A stretch of DNA of 64,000 nucleotides from an uncultured Collinsella sp. (GTDB taxonomy: Bacteria; Actinomycetota; Coriobacteriia; Coriobacteriales; Coriobacteriaceae). Both the position numbers and the translations under genes were made by a program. This document shows positions 49,171 through 58,974 of this stretch, piece by piece. Below the pieces are notes generated by a model that saw nothing but the letters and a program-made list of their open reading frames with translations, was not told where the DNA came from and did not search any database. Location of the stretch: contig CATYIV010000007.1 in assembly GCA_958407465.1 (NCBI GenBank), forward strand, positions 9,280 through 73,279, in the 5' to 3' direction. The stretch's first letter is position 1. Every line of letters begins with the position of its first letter.

Positions 49171-51852
49171 ATGCAAAAGGAATACCTGTCCGCCGCGGCG
49201 GAGGTACTCAGCGACCAAGGTGTCGATGAGAGCCTCGGCCTGAGCAACGACGAGGCGTCGTCGCGCCTCGCCAAGACAGGCCCTAACAAGCTCGAGGAAG
49301 CCGAGAAGACGCCGTTGTGGAAGCGCTTCTTTGAGCAGATGGCCGACCCCATGGTCATCATGCTGATCGTTGCCGCCGTCATCAGTGCACTCACGGGCAT
49401 GGTCAAGGGTGAGGCGGACTTTGCCGACGTCGCCATCATCATGTTCGTCGTTATCGTCAACTCGGTGCTGGGCGTGGTCCAGGAGGCTAAAAGCGAGGAG
49501 GCTCTCGAGGCCCTGCAGGAGATGAGCGCGGCGCAGTCCAAGGTGCTGCGCGACGGCAAGCTCGTGCACCTGCCGAGCGCCGAGCTCGTGCCCGGTGACG
49601 TGATCATGCTCGAGGCGGGCGACTCCGTCCCGGCCGACTGCCGCGTGCTCGAGAGCGCCACGATGAAGATCGAGGAGGCCGCCCTTACCGGCGAGTCCGT
49701 GCCCGTCGAGAAGCATGCCAACGTGATCGAGCTCGCCGCCGGCACCGACGACGTGCCGCTCGGCGACCGCAAGAACATGTGCTACATGGGCTCCACCGTG
49801 GTGTACGGCCGTGGCCGCGCCGTCGTAGTCGGTACCGGCATGAACACCGAGATGGGTAAGATCGCCGGCGCCCTGGCCGAGGCCAAGGAAGAGCTCACGC
49901 CGCTGCAGGTGAAGCTTGCCGAGCTCAGCCGCATCCTCACTATCATGGTTATCGTCATCTGCGTCGTTATCTTTGGCGTCGACATCATCCGCCACGGCGT
50001 GGGCAACGTTCTCACCGACCCGACCGCGCTGCTCGATACCTTTATGGTCGCTGTCTCGCTTGCCGTCGCCGCCATCCCTGAGGGTCTGGTTGCCGTCGTG
50101 ACTATCGTGCTTTCGCTCGGCGTGACCAAAATGGCCAAGCGCCAGGCGATTATCCGCAAGCTCTCTGCCGTCGAAACCCTTGGCTGCACGCAGACCATCT
50201 GCTCCGACAAGACCGGTACCCTTACCCAAAACAAGATGACCGTCGTCAAGCACGAGCTCGCTGCGCCTAAGGAGAAGTTCCTGGCCGGTATGGCGCTGTG
50301 CTCCGATGCCCAGTGGGACGAGGACCTGGGCGAGGCCGTTGGTGAGCCGACTGAGTGCGCGCTCGTCAACGATGCCGGCAAGGCTGGTCTTACTGGCCTG
50401 ACTGCCGAGCACCCGCGCGTGGGCGAGGCCCCGTTCGACTCGGGCCGTAAGATGATGTCCGTGGTCGTCGAGACCCTGGATGGCGAGTACGAGCAGTACA
50501 CCAAGGGCGCGCCCGACGTGGTGATCGGCCTGTGCACCCATATCTACGAGGGCGATAAGGTTGTCCCCCTGACCGAGGAACGTCGTGCCGAGCTCGTGGC
50601 CGCCAACAAGGCCATGGCCGACGAGGCCCTGCGCGTGCTGGCGCTGGCAAGCCGCACCTACACCGAGGTCCCGGCCGACTGCAGTCCCGCCGCGCTCGAG
50701 CATGACCTGGTCTTCTGCGGCCTGTCCGGCATGATTGACCCGGTTCGTCCCGAGGTCGCCGACGCCATCCGCGAGGCGCACGATGCCGGTATCCGCACCG
50801 TCATGATCACGGGCGACCACATCGACACCGCCGTGGCCATCGCCAAACAGCTGGGCATCGTCACCGATCGCAGCCATGCCATCACCGGTGCCGACCTCGA
50901 TCGCATGAGCGACGAGGAACTCGACGCGCACATCGAGGACTACGGCGTGTACGCCCGCGTCCAGCCCGAGCACAAGACACGCATCGTCGAGGCTTGGAAG
51001 TCGCGCGACCAGATCGTGGCCATGACGGGCGACGGCGTCAACGACGCCCCGTCCATCAAGCGCGCCGACATCGGCGTCGGTATGGGCATCACCGGCACCG
51101 ACGTCACCAAGAACGTTGCCGACATGGTGCTTGCCGACGACAACTTCGCCACCATCATCGGTGCCTGCGAAGAGGGCCGTCGCATCTACGACAACATCCG
51201 CAAGGTCATCCAGTTCCTGCTTTCGGCCAACCTTGCTGAGGTGTTCTCGGTGTTTATCGCCACGCTCATCGGCTTTACCATCTTCCAGCCGGTGCAGCTG
51301 CTGTGGGTGAACCTGGTCACCGACTGCTTCCCCGCGCTCGCGCTGGGCATGGAGGATGCCGAGGGTGACATCATGAAGCGCAAGCCGCGCAACGCCAAGG
51401 ACGGTGTCTTTGCCGGTCACATGGGCCTGGACTGCGTGGTCCAGGGTCTGATCATCACCGTGCTGGTGCTGGCGAGCTTCTTTGTGGGCGTGTACTTTGA
51501 CATGGGCTACATCCACATCGCCGATATGATCGCCGGCAATGCCGACGAGGAAGGCGTGATGATGGCGTTCATCACGCTCAACATGGTCGAGATTTTCCAC
51601 TGCTTCAATATGCGCAGCCGTCGTGCGTCGCTGTTCACCATGAAGAAGCAGAACAAGTGGCTGTGGGCTTCTGCCGCGCTGGCACTGGTGCTGACGGTGA
51701 TCGTGACCGTGCAGCCGACGCTTGCCGAGATGTTCTTTGGCCCCGTGACGCTTGAGCTCAAGGGCGTTCTTGCCGCGCTGGGCCTGGCCTTCCTGATCAT
51801 CCCGCTGATGGAGATCTACAAGGCGATCATGCGCGCGGTCGAAAAAGAGTAG
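49171..51852 (+). CDS. Cation-transporting P-type ATPase, calcium-type (P2)
   Basis: An 893-residue P2-type ATPase. Order: N-terminal cation ATPase domain (DEASSRLAKTGPNKLEEAEK), actuator loop with TGESVPVEKH, membrane motif PEGL (AAIPEGLVAVV), phosphorylation site SDKTGTLTQNK with Asp346, nucleotide-binding KGAPDVV, hinge GDGVNDAPSIKRADIG, and a C-terminal set of membrane helices with NLVTDCFPALALG. Ten membrane segments are expected. It probably exports Ca2+, possibly Mn2+. The ATG follows AGGAGGGG, which is part of a leader hairpin. Confidence 0.93.
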   Translation: MQKEYLSAAAEVLSDQGVDESLGLSNDEASSRLAKTGPNKLEEAEKTPLWKRFFEQMADPMVIMLIVAAVISALTGMVKGEADFADVAIIMFVVIVNSVLGVVQEAKSEEALEALQEMSAAQSKVLRDGKLVHLPSAELVPGDVIMLEAGDSVPADCRVLESATMKIEEAALTGESVPVEKHANVIELAAGTDDVPLGDRKNMCYMGSTVVYGRGRAVVVGTGMNTEMGKIAGALAEAKEELTPLQVKLAELSRILTIMVIVICVVIFGVDIIRHGVGNVLTDPTALLDTFMVAVSLAVAAIPEGLVAVVTIVLSLGVTKMAKRQAIIRKLSAVETLGCTQTICSDKTGTLTQNKMTVVKHELAAPKEKFLAGMALCSDAQWDEDLGEAVGEPTECALVNDAGKAGLTGLTAEHPRVGEAPFDSGRKMMSVVVETLDGEYEQYTKGAPDVVIGLCTHIYEGDKVVPLTEERRAELVAANKAMADEALRVLALASRTYTEVPADCSPAALEHDLVFCGLSGMIDPVRPEVADAIREAHDAGIRTVMITGDHIDTAVAIAKQLGIVTDRSHAITGADLDRMSDEELDAHIEDYGVYARVQPEHKTRIVEAWKSRDQIVAMTGDGVNDAPSIKRADIGVGMGITGTDVTKNVADMVLADDNFATIIGACEEGRRIYDNIRKVIQFLLSANLAEVFSVFIATLIGFTIFQPVQLLWVNLVTDCFPALALGMEDAEGDIMKRKPRNAKDGVFAGHMGLDCVVQGLIITVLVLASFFVGVYFDMGYIHIADMIAGNADEEGVMMAFITLNMVEIFHCFNMRSRRASLFTMKKQNKWLWASAALALVLTVIVTVQPTLAEMFFGPVTLELKGVLAALGLAFLIIPLMEIYKAIMRAVEKE

Positions 51853-51876
51853 GTCGAAAGGCCATCCCTCCCACCG

Positions 51877-51965
51877 GCCCGACCGCCTGCGGGGTTTCTT
51901 CTTCGCTGGTCCTCGCGCTTCGCGCTGCGGGATCGCTCAGAAGAAACCCCTCTCGGCGGTCGGGC
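51877..51965. repeat. 89-bp inverted repeat after the P-type ATPase gene
   Basis: Arms GCCCGACCGCC (51877-51887) and complement (51955-51965), with an inner 12-bp perfect pair GGGGTTTCTTCT (51891-51902) / AGAAGAAACCCC (51939-51950). No T-run follows. Confidence 0.75.
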
Positions 51966-52008
51966 TTTCGGACAACCTCTCGGGACCGTAAGCTGAGGGA
52001 AAGTTTGT

Positions 52009-52042
52009 GAGCCGATCGAGCGTTTGCTCGACCGGCTCTTTT
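52009..52042 (+). terminator. Rho-independent terminator
   Basis: Stem GAGCCGATCGAGC / GCTCGACCGGCTC (52009-52021, 52026-52038; one mismatch), then TTTTTG. It is 157 bases after the ATPase stop. Confidence 0.82.
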
Positions 52043-52122
52043 TGATTTAGGGCTTTGCCCGGCCAGCTCTATTTGATTTAAAATACCTGCTCAGTTGTGA
52101 TTTATGGTGCTGGGAGGCGCTT

Positions 52123-53307
52123 GTGGGCAAGGCTAAGGCTAAGGCGAAGAAAAAGACGACGGGGGCGCGGGCTAAGCGTGATCGTCGTCGGAAGCTCGCG
52201 ACCGAGGCTCCCGTATCTGCTGAGGAGCTGCTGGCAAGCGTGCCGGGACTCGACGCGCTGCAGGACGTTCCGGCGTTTGATGACCTGCCGGTCGATGAAG
52301 CCCAGCAGACTGCCTTCGATGATTTCTGCGCACATGCCGAGGAGCCCGAGCAGATGCAGCTTGGCGCCGTGGTGCGCTTGGATCGCGGGTTTCCGCTGGT
52401 GGCGACTGCCAACGATACCTTCCGCGCCGAGCATGCCGTGGGGTTTGCCAAGTCGCGCGGCGAGGACGAGGTCCTGCTGCCCGCCGTGGGCGACCGTGTG
52501 GCGGTGCGCCGCGCTCCCGGGCACGATATGGGCGTGATTGAGTGCGTTCTGCCGCGCCGTACGAGCTTTGAGCGTTGGCGCGGCCGTGCCCGCGGAGAGC
52601 GTCAGGTGCTCTGCTCCAACGTGGATAGCGTGCTAATCGTGCAGGCGCTCGGTGCTGGCGAGGTGCTGCTCGACCGCGTGGCGCGCTCGTTGGTGTTGGC
52701 GCTCGACTGCGATGCCGAGCCGGTGGTGGTGCTCACCAAAGCTGACCGCTGCGATGCCGAGGAGCTCGAGCGCGATCTGGACCGCGTGCGCCGCCTGGTG
52801 GGCCCGGACGTGTGCGTAATCGTGACATCTTCTGCCGAGGGCCGTGGCCTGGACGAGGTGCGCACCTGCGTGCCCGCCGGGAGCTGCGCCATGATTCTGG
52901 GCGAGTCGGGTGCCGGCAAGTCGACGCTGCTCAATGCACTGCTGGGCCACGATACGTTGGCGACTGGCGGTGTGCGCGAACGCGACGACCAAGGCCGTCA
53001 CACTACCGTCGCGCGCGTGATGGTGGCGCTGCCGGGCGACGCCGGCGTGATCGCCGATGCCCCGGGCCTGCGCAGCCTACCGCTCGTGGGTCACGAGCGG
53101 GGTCTGGCGCGCGCCTTCCCCGAGATTGTCGAGGCATCGCGCGCGTGCCGGTTTGGCGATTGCACGCATACCCATGAGCCGGGCTGCGCCGTTCGCGAGG
53201 CCGAGGACGCCGGGCAGATCGACAGCCTGCGTCTGGAAACGTTCCAAAACCTGGCGTCATCCATGCGCGTGAGCGCTCAAATGCTCGATCCCGATGTTCA
53301 TCTGTAA
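52123..53307 (+). CDS. rsgA: Ribosome small subunit-dependent GTPase A
   Basis: A 394-residue RsgA. The N-terminus is a Lys/Ala-rich tail (GKAKAKAKKKTTGARAKRD) and a 60-residue acidic stretch, followed by an OB fold and a circularly permuted GTPase with motifs in the order G4 (LTKADRC), G1 (GESGAGKST), G2/G3 (DAPGLRS). A zinc-finger domain with CRFGDCTHTHEPGC closes it. It helps the late maturation of the 30S subunit. It starts with GTG, 7 bases after GGGAGG. Confidence 0.92.
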   Translation: MGKAKAKAKKKTTGARAKRDRRRKLATEAPVSAEELLASVPGLDALQDVPAFDDLPVDEAQQTAFDDFCAHAEEPEQMQLGAVVRLDRGFPLVATANDTFRAEHAVGFAKSRGEDEVLLPAVGDRVAVRRAPGHDMGVIECVLPRRTSFERWRGRARGERQVLCSNVDSVLIVQALGAGEVLLDRVARSLVLALDCDAEPVVVLTKADRCDAEELERDLDRVRRLVGPDVCVIVTSSAEGRGLDEVRTCVPAGSCAMILGESGAGKSTLLNALLGHDTLATGGVRERDDQGRHTTVARVMVALPGDAGVIADAPGLRSLPLVGHERGLARAFPEIVEASRACRFGDCTHTHEPGCAVREAEDAGQIDSLRLETFQNLASSMRVSAQMLDPDVHL

Positions 53308-53324
53308 TTGATTTTTCCTATGAC

Positions 53325-53358
53325 AGCCGTCTCCCAACTGTTCGGGAGACGGCTTTTT
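53325..53358 (+). terminator. Rho-independent terminator after rsgA
   Basis: Perfect 11-bp stem AGCCGTCTCCC / GGGAGACGGCT (53325-53335, 53344-53354), then six Ts. Confidence 0.9.
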
Positions 53359-53559
53359 TGCTGCGGAAAAGCCTCGAAACATGCAGTTTGCTGACGTGCT
53401 GACCAAAACCTTGCCATGAGCTTGACGGGCTGGTCAGCTTTTGGTCGGCGATTGGTTTGACATCGAAAACCAAGATCGCGATTGCGCCGCTTTGCACTCT
53501 GACCGCCCAGACAATGGTGGTACGGGCATTCGCCCGGCACTGCCATGAGAGGAGCGGCC

Positions 53560-54219
53560 GTGAACAAGAGCAAGCGCATCGCCATCAGTCTGGTCGCGGG
53601 CGTGCTCGCTGCTCTGCTCTGCATGGTTTACGGCTCGTCGATCCGCTCGCAAGCCGAACAGGTCCAGGCTGAGACCTTGGCCAAGTACGGTGGCGATCGC
53701 GTCGAGGTATGCGTCGCGGCGCGTGATATCGATGTGGGCGAGACCCTCGATGAGACCAATGTCATAACCCAAGAATGGCTGACGAGTCTGCTGCCGCGTG
53801 ACGCGGCGACCGAGCTGCGCCAGGTGCGCGGCGACGTGACGACTTCGCGTATTCCCAAAAACGCCGTGATCTGCAATGTCTACACCAAGGCCGAGAGCCA
53901 CAAGCTCGAGGTGCCTAAGGGCAAAGTCGCCGTTTCGGTGGCGGTCGATGCCGAGCACTCGGTCGGCGGTGCTACGGGCGTGGGCAGCTACGTGGATGTG
54001 TATGTGCAAAAAGACGGCGTAACCGATCGACTGTGCGGCGCGTACGTGATCGATACCAGTGAGGATTCCGGTGCCACGCGCGAGGGCAAGATCGAATGGG
54101 TGACGCTGGCGGCTGACCCCGAAGACGTCAAGGAACTGCTGGGAGCCTCGGGCAAGGGAACGGTCAGCTTGACGATTCCCGCCACGGCGCGCGGCAAAAA
54201 GAGCGGAGGCGACGAGTGA
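53560..54219 (+). CDS. cpaB: Flp pilus assembly protein CpaB/RcpC-like (SAF domain)
   Basis: A 219-residue protein. One N-terminal membrane helix (IAISLVAGVLAALLCMVYGSS) is followed by a SAF domain (about 45-115; VCVAARDIDVGETLDETNV) and an RcpC-like part (about 125-200; KGKVAVSVAVDAEHSVGG). The GTG at 53560 is 6 bases after AGGAG. It opens the Tad locus and overlaps the next gene by 4 bases. CpaB proteins form a periplasmic or extracytoplasmic assembly part. Here, with no secretin gene, it presumably works at the outer face of the single membrane. Confidence 0.82.
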   Translation: MNKSKRIAISLVAGVLAALLCMVYGSSIRSQAEQVQAETLAKYGGDRVEVCVAARDIDVGETLDETNVITQEWLTSLLPRDAATELRQVRGDVTTSRIPKNAVICNVYTKAESHKLEVPKGKVAVSVAVDAEHSVGGATGVGSYVDVYVQKDGVTDRLCGAYVIDTSEDSGATREGKIEWVTLAADPEDVKELLGASGKGTVSLTIPATARGKKSGGDE

Positions 54220-55868
54220 TGAAGGCGATCTGGCTTGCGTGCTGCGCGTGCGCCGATTACGGGCTGTTGCAGCGGGAAGTCGAGGGCCGTGATACGGGTG
54301 CACAGGTGCTTCGCGTGGGTGACCTGGACGGGCTGGTTTCCATGGCGCGGGCGTTTCCGTCGCGCCGCGGAGCTGCCATCATCGCGGCGTCTCTGTTTGA
54401 TACCGAAGATGTGCGCAAGACTGTTGCGCGCCTGACGGCCGAAGGCCGCGTGAGTCGCGTGGTCGTGTTGATAGAAGCACTCGATCCGTCGGATATCGAG
54501 GGGCTGTTTCGCGCAGGGGCGACCGAGGTCATCGCTGCGCACAGTATATGCGGCAACGGGCGAGCGGGCGAGGGAGCGGTTGATTCCGATCGGCGCATGA
54601 CGATTGAGCCCGATGCTTTTGTTGATAGGGAACCCGGGGCGCCTCGCGCTACAAGAGGCCCGCGTGTTGATGATTATGGAAAAGCGGAAGCCGAGCATGG
54701 TCGGCGCCCCCGGAACCCCCTTGTATACGATGACGCTGGAGGACCGGCGCAGCATACTGGCGACTCCCCGGCTGTAGATATGGGATACGTGCGCGGCGTG
54801 AATCTGGCGGATGAACTCGACGAAGTTGAGGGCTTTGCCGGGTGCGGCGAGTTGTCGCTGATGCAGCATGAGCAGATTGCGCAGAACGAGCCTGCCTCGC
54901 AGACCGAACAAGCCGCCATGCCGGCTTGGACGCAGCGTGTAGTTGCGGCGGGGGAGACGGGGACGCTGTCACCGACGCCCGCCCCGCCGCCTCCGATGCC
55001 GCCGGCAGACGCTGCCGCTTCGCCGCATCGAGCTCCGGTCATCTGCGCCATTTCGGGTTCGGGCGGTTGCGGCAAGTCGACGATCGTTGCCACCATGGCA
55101 CACACATCGTCGCTGTTGGGCTTGCGTGCCGCCGTGCTCGACCTGGACCTGATGTTTGGAAACCTTTACGACTTGTTAGGCGTCGATGCTCCGCACGATA
55201 TGGCGGCACTTATCGAGCCGTCGGCGGCGGGCACGCTCACCGAGCCGGATATCGTGGCCGCATCGATGCGCGTCGCCCCGGGCGTTACGCTCTGGGGTCC
55301 CGTCGCGGCGCCCGAGCAAGCTGAGCTCATGGCACGTCCGGTGGAGCTGCTGCTCGATGTCCTGCGTCGCGAATCCGACGTGGTCTTTATCGATACCTCG
55401 GTCTTTTGGGGCGATGCCGTGGCGGCTGCGGTGGCGGCGAGCGACCGTTGCCTGGTCGTTGGCGATGCGGCGGTGTCGTCCGCGACATCGGCGTCGCGCG
55501 TCATTGAACTGGCAAGTCGAGTAGGTGTGCCGCGCACGCGCATGAGCGCCGTGTTCAACCGGTTCGGTGCGCGCGGGGCAGACGAGGACGTCGCCATGCG
55601 CTTTGAGATTGCCTGTGCGTTGAGCTCCAAGATTCGTATCGCCGATGGCGGGCAGGATCTCGCCGCGCTCATGGCGTTTGGGCGCGCTGACGAGGCAGTG
55701 GGGCAGACCAGCGCTTTTGCGACCAGCGTGCGCGAGGCCACGCGCGAGATGCTCGTGGAACTGGGGTGCGCCGTCGGCCCTTGGAGCGATATGGTCGCCG
55801 ACCGTGCAATGCGCACCGAACGCCCGCGTATTCGCCTTCCCTGGTCGCGCGAGGGTGATCAGCGATGA
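54216..55868 (+). CDS. cpaE: Tad locus MinD/ParA-type ATPase, CpaE/TadZ-like
   Basis: A 550-residue protein. Residues 1-110 look like a degenerate receiver domain (VSRVVVLIEALDPSDIEGLF, GATEVIAA). Residues 115-265 are a variable Pro/Ala/Gln-rich linker. Residues 270-535 are a MinD-like ATPase with P-loop SGSGGCGKST, DLDLMFGNLYDLLG and VFIDTSVFWGDAV. TadZ/CpaE places the pilus machine in the cell. GTG 54216 (6 bases after GGAGG) or ATG 54219 may be the start. The linker is longer than usual for the family. Confidence 0.85.
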   Translation: MMKAIWLACCACADYGLLQREVEGRDTGAQVLRVGDLDGLVSMARAFPSRRGAAIIAASLFDTEDVRKTVARLTAEGRVSRVVVLIEALDPSDIEGLFRAGATEVIAAHSICGNGRAGEGAVDSDRRMTIEPDAFVDREPGAPRATRGPRVDDYGKAEAEHGRRPRNPLVYDDAGGPAQHTGDSPAVDMGYVRGVNLADELDEVEGFAGCGELSLMQHEQIAQNEPASQTEQAAMPAWTQRVVAAGETGTLSPTPAPPPPMPPADAAASPHRAPVICAISGSGGCGKSTIVATMAHTSSLLGLRAAVLDLDLMFGNLYDLLGVDAPHDMAALIEPSAAGTLTEPDIVAASMRVAPGVTLWGPVAAPEQAELMARPVELLLDVLRRESDVVFIDTSVFWGDAVAAAVAASDRCLVVGDAAVSSATSASRVIELASRVGVPRTRMSAVFNRFGARGADEDVAMRFEIACALSSKIRIADGGQDLAALMAFGRADEAVGQTSAFATSVREATREMLVELGCAVGPWSDMVADRAMRTERPRIRLPWSREGDQR

Positions 55869-57193
55869 GCCTGCAAACGAGGATTAAGGCTGCCGGCGCT
55901 GCAGCGGCGGCAGCGCCTGTAGATGCGGGGCGTCGCCGCGCGGTGAAACGACGCACCAAGCGCGCCGTGATGGACCGCATGGGTTACGACGAAGTGGCGC
56001 GTATCAGCGCCTATATCGACCCGGCACTTGCCCGCTCGGAATTGCGTCCTGCGGTGGAGGCGGCGCTCAATGTTGAGGAGCCGACCGATCTCGCGACGCC
56101 CGAGCGCGAGACTATCATCGACGAGATTTTGGATGACGTGGTGGGCTTGGGGCCGTTGCAGCCGCTCATCGAGGACGACACCGTTACCGAAATCATGATC
56201 AACGGCTGCCGCTCGGCTTTCTTTGAACGCGGCGGCGTCTTGTACCCCATCGAGCATGCGTTTGAGGATGATGAGCAGATCCGGGTGCTTATCGACCGCA
56301 TCATCTCGCCACTTGGCCGCCGTATCGACGAGCGCAGCCCCATCGTCAACGCCCGCCTCAAAACGGGCTATCGCGTCAACGCGGTGATTCCGCCTGTGGC
56401 GATTGACGGACCGATTCTCACCATCCGAAAGTTCTCGGACCGTATCTGCTCGCTGGACGAGCTTGTGGGGCTGGGGTCGCTGCCGCTTTGGTATGCGCAG
56501 CTGCTGTCGTGCGCGGTGTCGCTGCGACAGGACCTGGCGGTTGCGGGAGGCACGGGATCTGGTAAGACCACCCTGCTCAACGCGTTGTCATGCGAGATCT
56601 CCACCGGCGAGCGCATCGTGACGATCGAGGACTCTGCTGAGCTCAAGTTTGCGCATCATCCGCACGTGGTGCGCCTAGAGGCGCGCGAGGCTTCAATTGA
56701 GGGCGAGGGCGCGGTGACGATCCGCGACCTGGTGACCAATGCCCTGCGCATGCGCCCCGACCGCATCGTGGTGGGCGAGGTGCGCGGTGCCGAGTGCTGC
56801 GACATGTTGCAGGCCATGAACACGGGCCACGACGGGTCGCTCACCACGCTTCATGCGGGTTCCGAGCAGGAGACCGTGGTGCGTCTGACGTTGCTTGCAC
56901 GTTATGGCATCGATCTGCCGAGCGAGCTCATCGAGGAGCAGATTGCCATGGCGCTCGACGGCATCGTGATGTCCGAGCGCCACGCCGATGGCAGGCGTTT
57001 CGTCTCCTCGTATTCGGGGGTGCGTCGCGCCGCGTCGGGCGGCGTAGAGCTCGAGCGCTATGTGACTTTCGATGCCGCCGAGCGCACCTGGAAGCTTGAC
57101 CGCGAGCCGCCGTTTATCGCAGAAGGCCTGCGGTCGGGGACGCTCACACAAGAGGAGGTGGACGAATGGAGGTCGCTGTGCCCCTCGTCGTAG
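55865..57193 (+). CDS. cpaF: Tad pilus secretion ATPase, CpaF/TadA
   Basis: A 442-residue type II/IV secretion ATPase. The N-terminal domain ([30 protein letters not shown]) leads into the core with Walker [13 protein letters not shown], the Asp box [10 protein letters not shown], Walker [15 protein letters not shown] and the His box [14 protein letters not shown]. It drives pilin polymerisation. The start overlaps the cpaE stop (ATGA). Confidence 0.94.
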   Translation: MSLQTRIKAAGAAAAAAPVDAGRRRAVKRRTKRAVMDRMGYDEVARISAYIDPALARSELRPAVEAALNVEEPTDLATPERETIIDEILDDVVGLGPLQPLIEDDTVTEIMINGCRSAFFERGGVLYPIEHAFEDDEQIRVLIDRIISPLGRRIDERSPIVNARLKTGYRVNAVIPPVAIDGPILTIRKFSDRICSLDELVGLGSLPLWYAQLLSCAVSLRQDLAVAGGTGSGKTTLLNALSCEISTGERIVTIEDSAELKFAHHPHVVRLEAREASIEGEGAVTIRDLVTNALRMRPDRIVVGEVRGAECCDMLQAMNTGHDGSLTTLHAGSEQETVVRLTLLARYGIDLPSELIEEQIAMALDGIVMSERHADGRRFVSSYSGVRRAASGGVELERYVTFDAAERTWKLDREPPFIAEGLRSGTLTQEEVDEWRSLCPSS

Positions 57194-58092
57194 GGGGTTT
57201 GGCAGGGTTTTCTGTTGCGACGGCGTGCGGGGCGGAACCTCGTGTGCCGCAGGTACCGCCGGCGGAGCTGGCGCGTCAGGCGCTCGAGACGGTGGCAGAG
57301 AAGCTGCCGCGTGAGCTGGTGGAAAACGATCCGCTGAAAAAGATCGCCCGTTCGTGGGCATCGCTGGCTCCGGCGCGTCGCCTTGGCCTCGCGATCGAGG
57401 ATGCTTCGGGGCGTTTGGCGTTTCTGCTGCTATCGAGCGGTGTCTGCTGCGTTTTGCTAACGATGGTGTCGTTATCGCCCCTCGGATTTGCCTTGGGACT
57501 TGTTGCTCCGTTTGCCGTTGGCGCCGCTCGGGATGGCTTTGAGAGCCGGCGCGAGCAACACGATGCAGAAGAGGCCATGCCCGAGGCGTTTACCGCACTT
57601 TCCATGTCGCTTGCCTCGGGACATTCGCTGGCCCAGGGCATGCGCTTTGTGGGCGCTCATGCGCAAGAACCGGTGCATACCGAGTTTTTGCGGGTGGCGG
57701 CGGCAATCGATTGCGGCATCTCGGCGACCGACGCGCTCGATGACTTGCTCGTGCGCATCGACGCCCCCGGTCTTTCGCTTGTGACCTTGGCGCTTAAGGT
57801 GTCACAGCGCACCGGCGCTCCGCTTGCCGACTTACTGTCCGAGGCGTCGAGCATGGTGGGGGAGCGCATTGAGCTCAAGCGCCGCCTAGATGTTAAGACG
57901 TCGCAGGCCCGCATGTCTGCGCATATGGTCGCGGCGATGCCGACGGGCATGTGCGCGGTGTTGGCGCTGCTTTCGGCAGATTTTCGTCGCGGTCTTGCGA
58001 CGCCTGCCGGCGCGGGCGCTGTGGTGCTGGGTCTTGCCCTCAACGCCGTTGCCCTGGTGGTTATCCGGCGCATTATGCGGGTGGAGCTATGA
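57166..58092 (+). CDS. tadB: Tad pilus inner-membrane platform protein TadB (GspF family)
   Basis: A 308-residue protein with a GspF domain (about 130-265; EEAMPEAFTALSMSLASGHS, VSQRTGAPLADLLSEAS) and hydrophobic pairs near residues 85-120 and 255-305. It overlaps cpaF by 28 bases and has GAGGAGG before its ATG. It pairs with TadC as the membrane platform moved by the CpaF ATPase. Confidence 0.9.
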   Translation: MEVAVPLVVGGLAGFSVATACGAEPRVPQVPPAELARQALETVAEKLPRELVENDPLKKIARSWASLAPARRLGLAIEDASGRLAFLLLSSGVCCVLLTMVSLSPLGFALGLVAPFAVGAARDGFESRREQHDAEEAMPEAFTALSMSLASGHSLAQGMRFVGAHAQEPVHTEFLRVAAAIDCGISATDALDDLLVRIDAPGLSLVTLALKVSQRTGAPLADLLSEASSMVGERIELKRRLDVKTSQARMSAHMVAAMPTGMCAVLALLSADFRRGLATPAGAGAVVLGLALNAVALVVIRRIMRVEL

Positions 58093-58730
58093 GCGCCCCG
58101 GTTGCAGTTGCGGCTTGCCTGTGCGCTCTGAGTGTATTTGTCGCGACGGGTTTGGATCGGGCGGATGCACGCAAGATCGCAGAGGCCTGCAAGCGCGAGG
58201 CGGTGCTGGTCGCTGCCGCGGGTCGCTCGGTGGTCGATGCTCTGACCGCGCGAATGAAGGGCGCGGTTGGAGCGGGCGGCCCGGCGCGAGTGTCGCTCGG
58301 CGAAGTGTCCGAGATGATCGATGTTGTGCGCTTGGGTCTTTCGGCCGGTCTTTCGTTTGATGCGGCGCTTGAGATTTTCTGCGCCAACCGCCGGTCAGTG
58401 CTGGCTCTTCGACTTGAGCGGGCCTGCATGGCGTGGCAGGTGGGCGTGGGCACGCGTGAGGACGAGTTGTTGGCCGCCGCGCGCGACCTGGACGTGCGAG
58501 CGCTCGAGACCTTTGCCATCACGGTGGGACAGGCGCTCGCCCTGGGTGCCCCACTTGCCGAGACACTGGCCGCTCAAAGTCGCGAGATCCGTGCGGCTCA
58601 TCGCGCCGCGGTCGAGCGCGAGATCGAGCGTGCGCCCGTCAAGCTGCTGATTCCCACCGGCACACTCATCTTGCCGGCGTTGCTTCTGTCCATATTGGGC
58701 CCGCTGTTGGGAGCAGGCGGGATGATGTAG
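58089..58730 (+). CDS. tadC: Tad pilus inner-membrane platform protein TadC (GspF family)
   Basis: A 213-residue protein with a short GspF domain (about 75-185; VSEMIDVVRLGLSAGLSFD, VGQALALGAPLAETLAAQS) and a C-terminal hydrophobic segment (GTLILPALLLSILGPLLG). It is shorter than TadB at the N-terminus. Its ATG overlaps the tadB stop (ATGA). The frame is open further upstream inside tadB, but the overlapping ATG is the natural start. Confidence 0.88.
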   Translation: MSAPVAVAACLCALSVFVATGLDRADARKIAEACKREAVLVAAAGRSVVDALTARMKGAVGAGGPARVSLGEVSEMIDVVRLGLSAGLSFDAALEIFCANRRSVLALRLERACMAWQVGVGTREDELLAAARDLDVRALETFAITVGQALALGAPLAETLAAQSREIRAAHRAAVEREIERAPVKLLIPTGTLILPALLLSILGPLLGAGGMM

Positions 58731-58740
58731 GGAGGAATAC

Positions 58741-58974
58741 ATGAACACGATGACTGACGTTGCTGGCAAGGTCTGGAGCTGGGCTGTTTGCCAGTCAATT
58801 CGCGCTCGCCAGCATGCCGGGGAGCTACTGCAGGAGGAGAGTGCGCAGGGCACCACCGAATACGCCATCTTGGTCGGCGTGCTCGTGGTGATCGCCATCA
58901 TTGCCATTGTCGCATTTAAGGGCAAGGTCCAAGATCTATGGAACGCTATCAGCGAGGGCATCAACAGCCTGTAG
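58741..58974 (+). CDS. flp: Flp-family type IVb pilin
   Basis: A 77-residue prepilin. A long leader of about 36 residues precedes the processing motif EESAQG-TTEYAIL, where cleavage after Gly leaves a mature pilin with the conserved Glu5-type residue (here TTE) and Tyr, then the hydrophobic VGVLVVIAIIAIVAF and a short C-terminal helix (LWNAISEGINSL). It is the major pilin candidate of the locus. GGGAGGAA precedes the ATG. No prepilin peptidase gene is present in the window. Confidence 0.92.
   Translation: MNTMTDVAGKVWSWAVCQSIRARQHAGELLQEESAQGTTEYAILVGVLVVIAIIAIVAFKGKVQDLWNAISEGINSL

Noticed and set aside
49117..51600. Long open frame (over 800 codons) opposite the P-type ATPase gene
   Set aside because: It mirrors the high-GC codon pattern of the ATPase gene, has low-complexity His/Asp-rich translation and no recognisable domain. 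Similar long shadows lie opposite pyk, cpaF and pheT.
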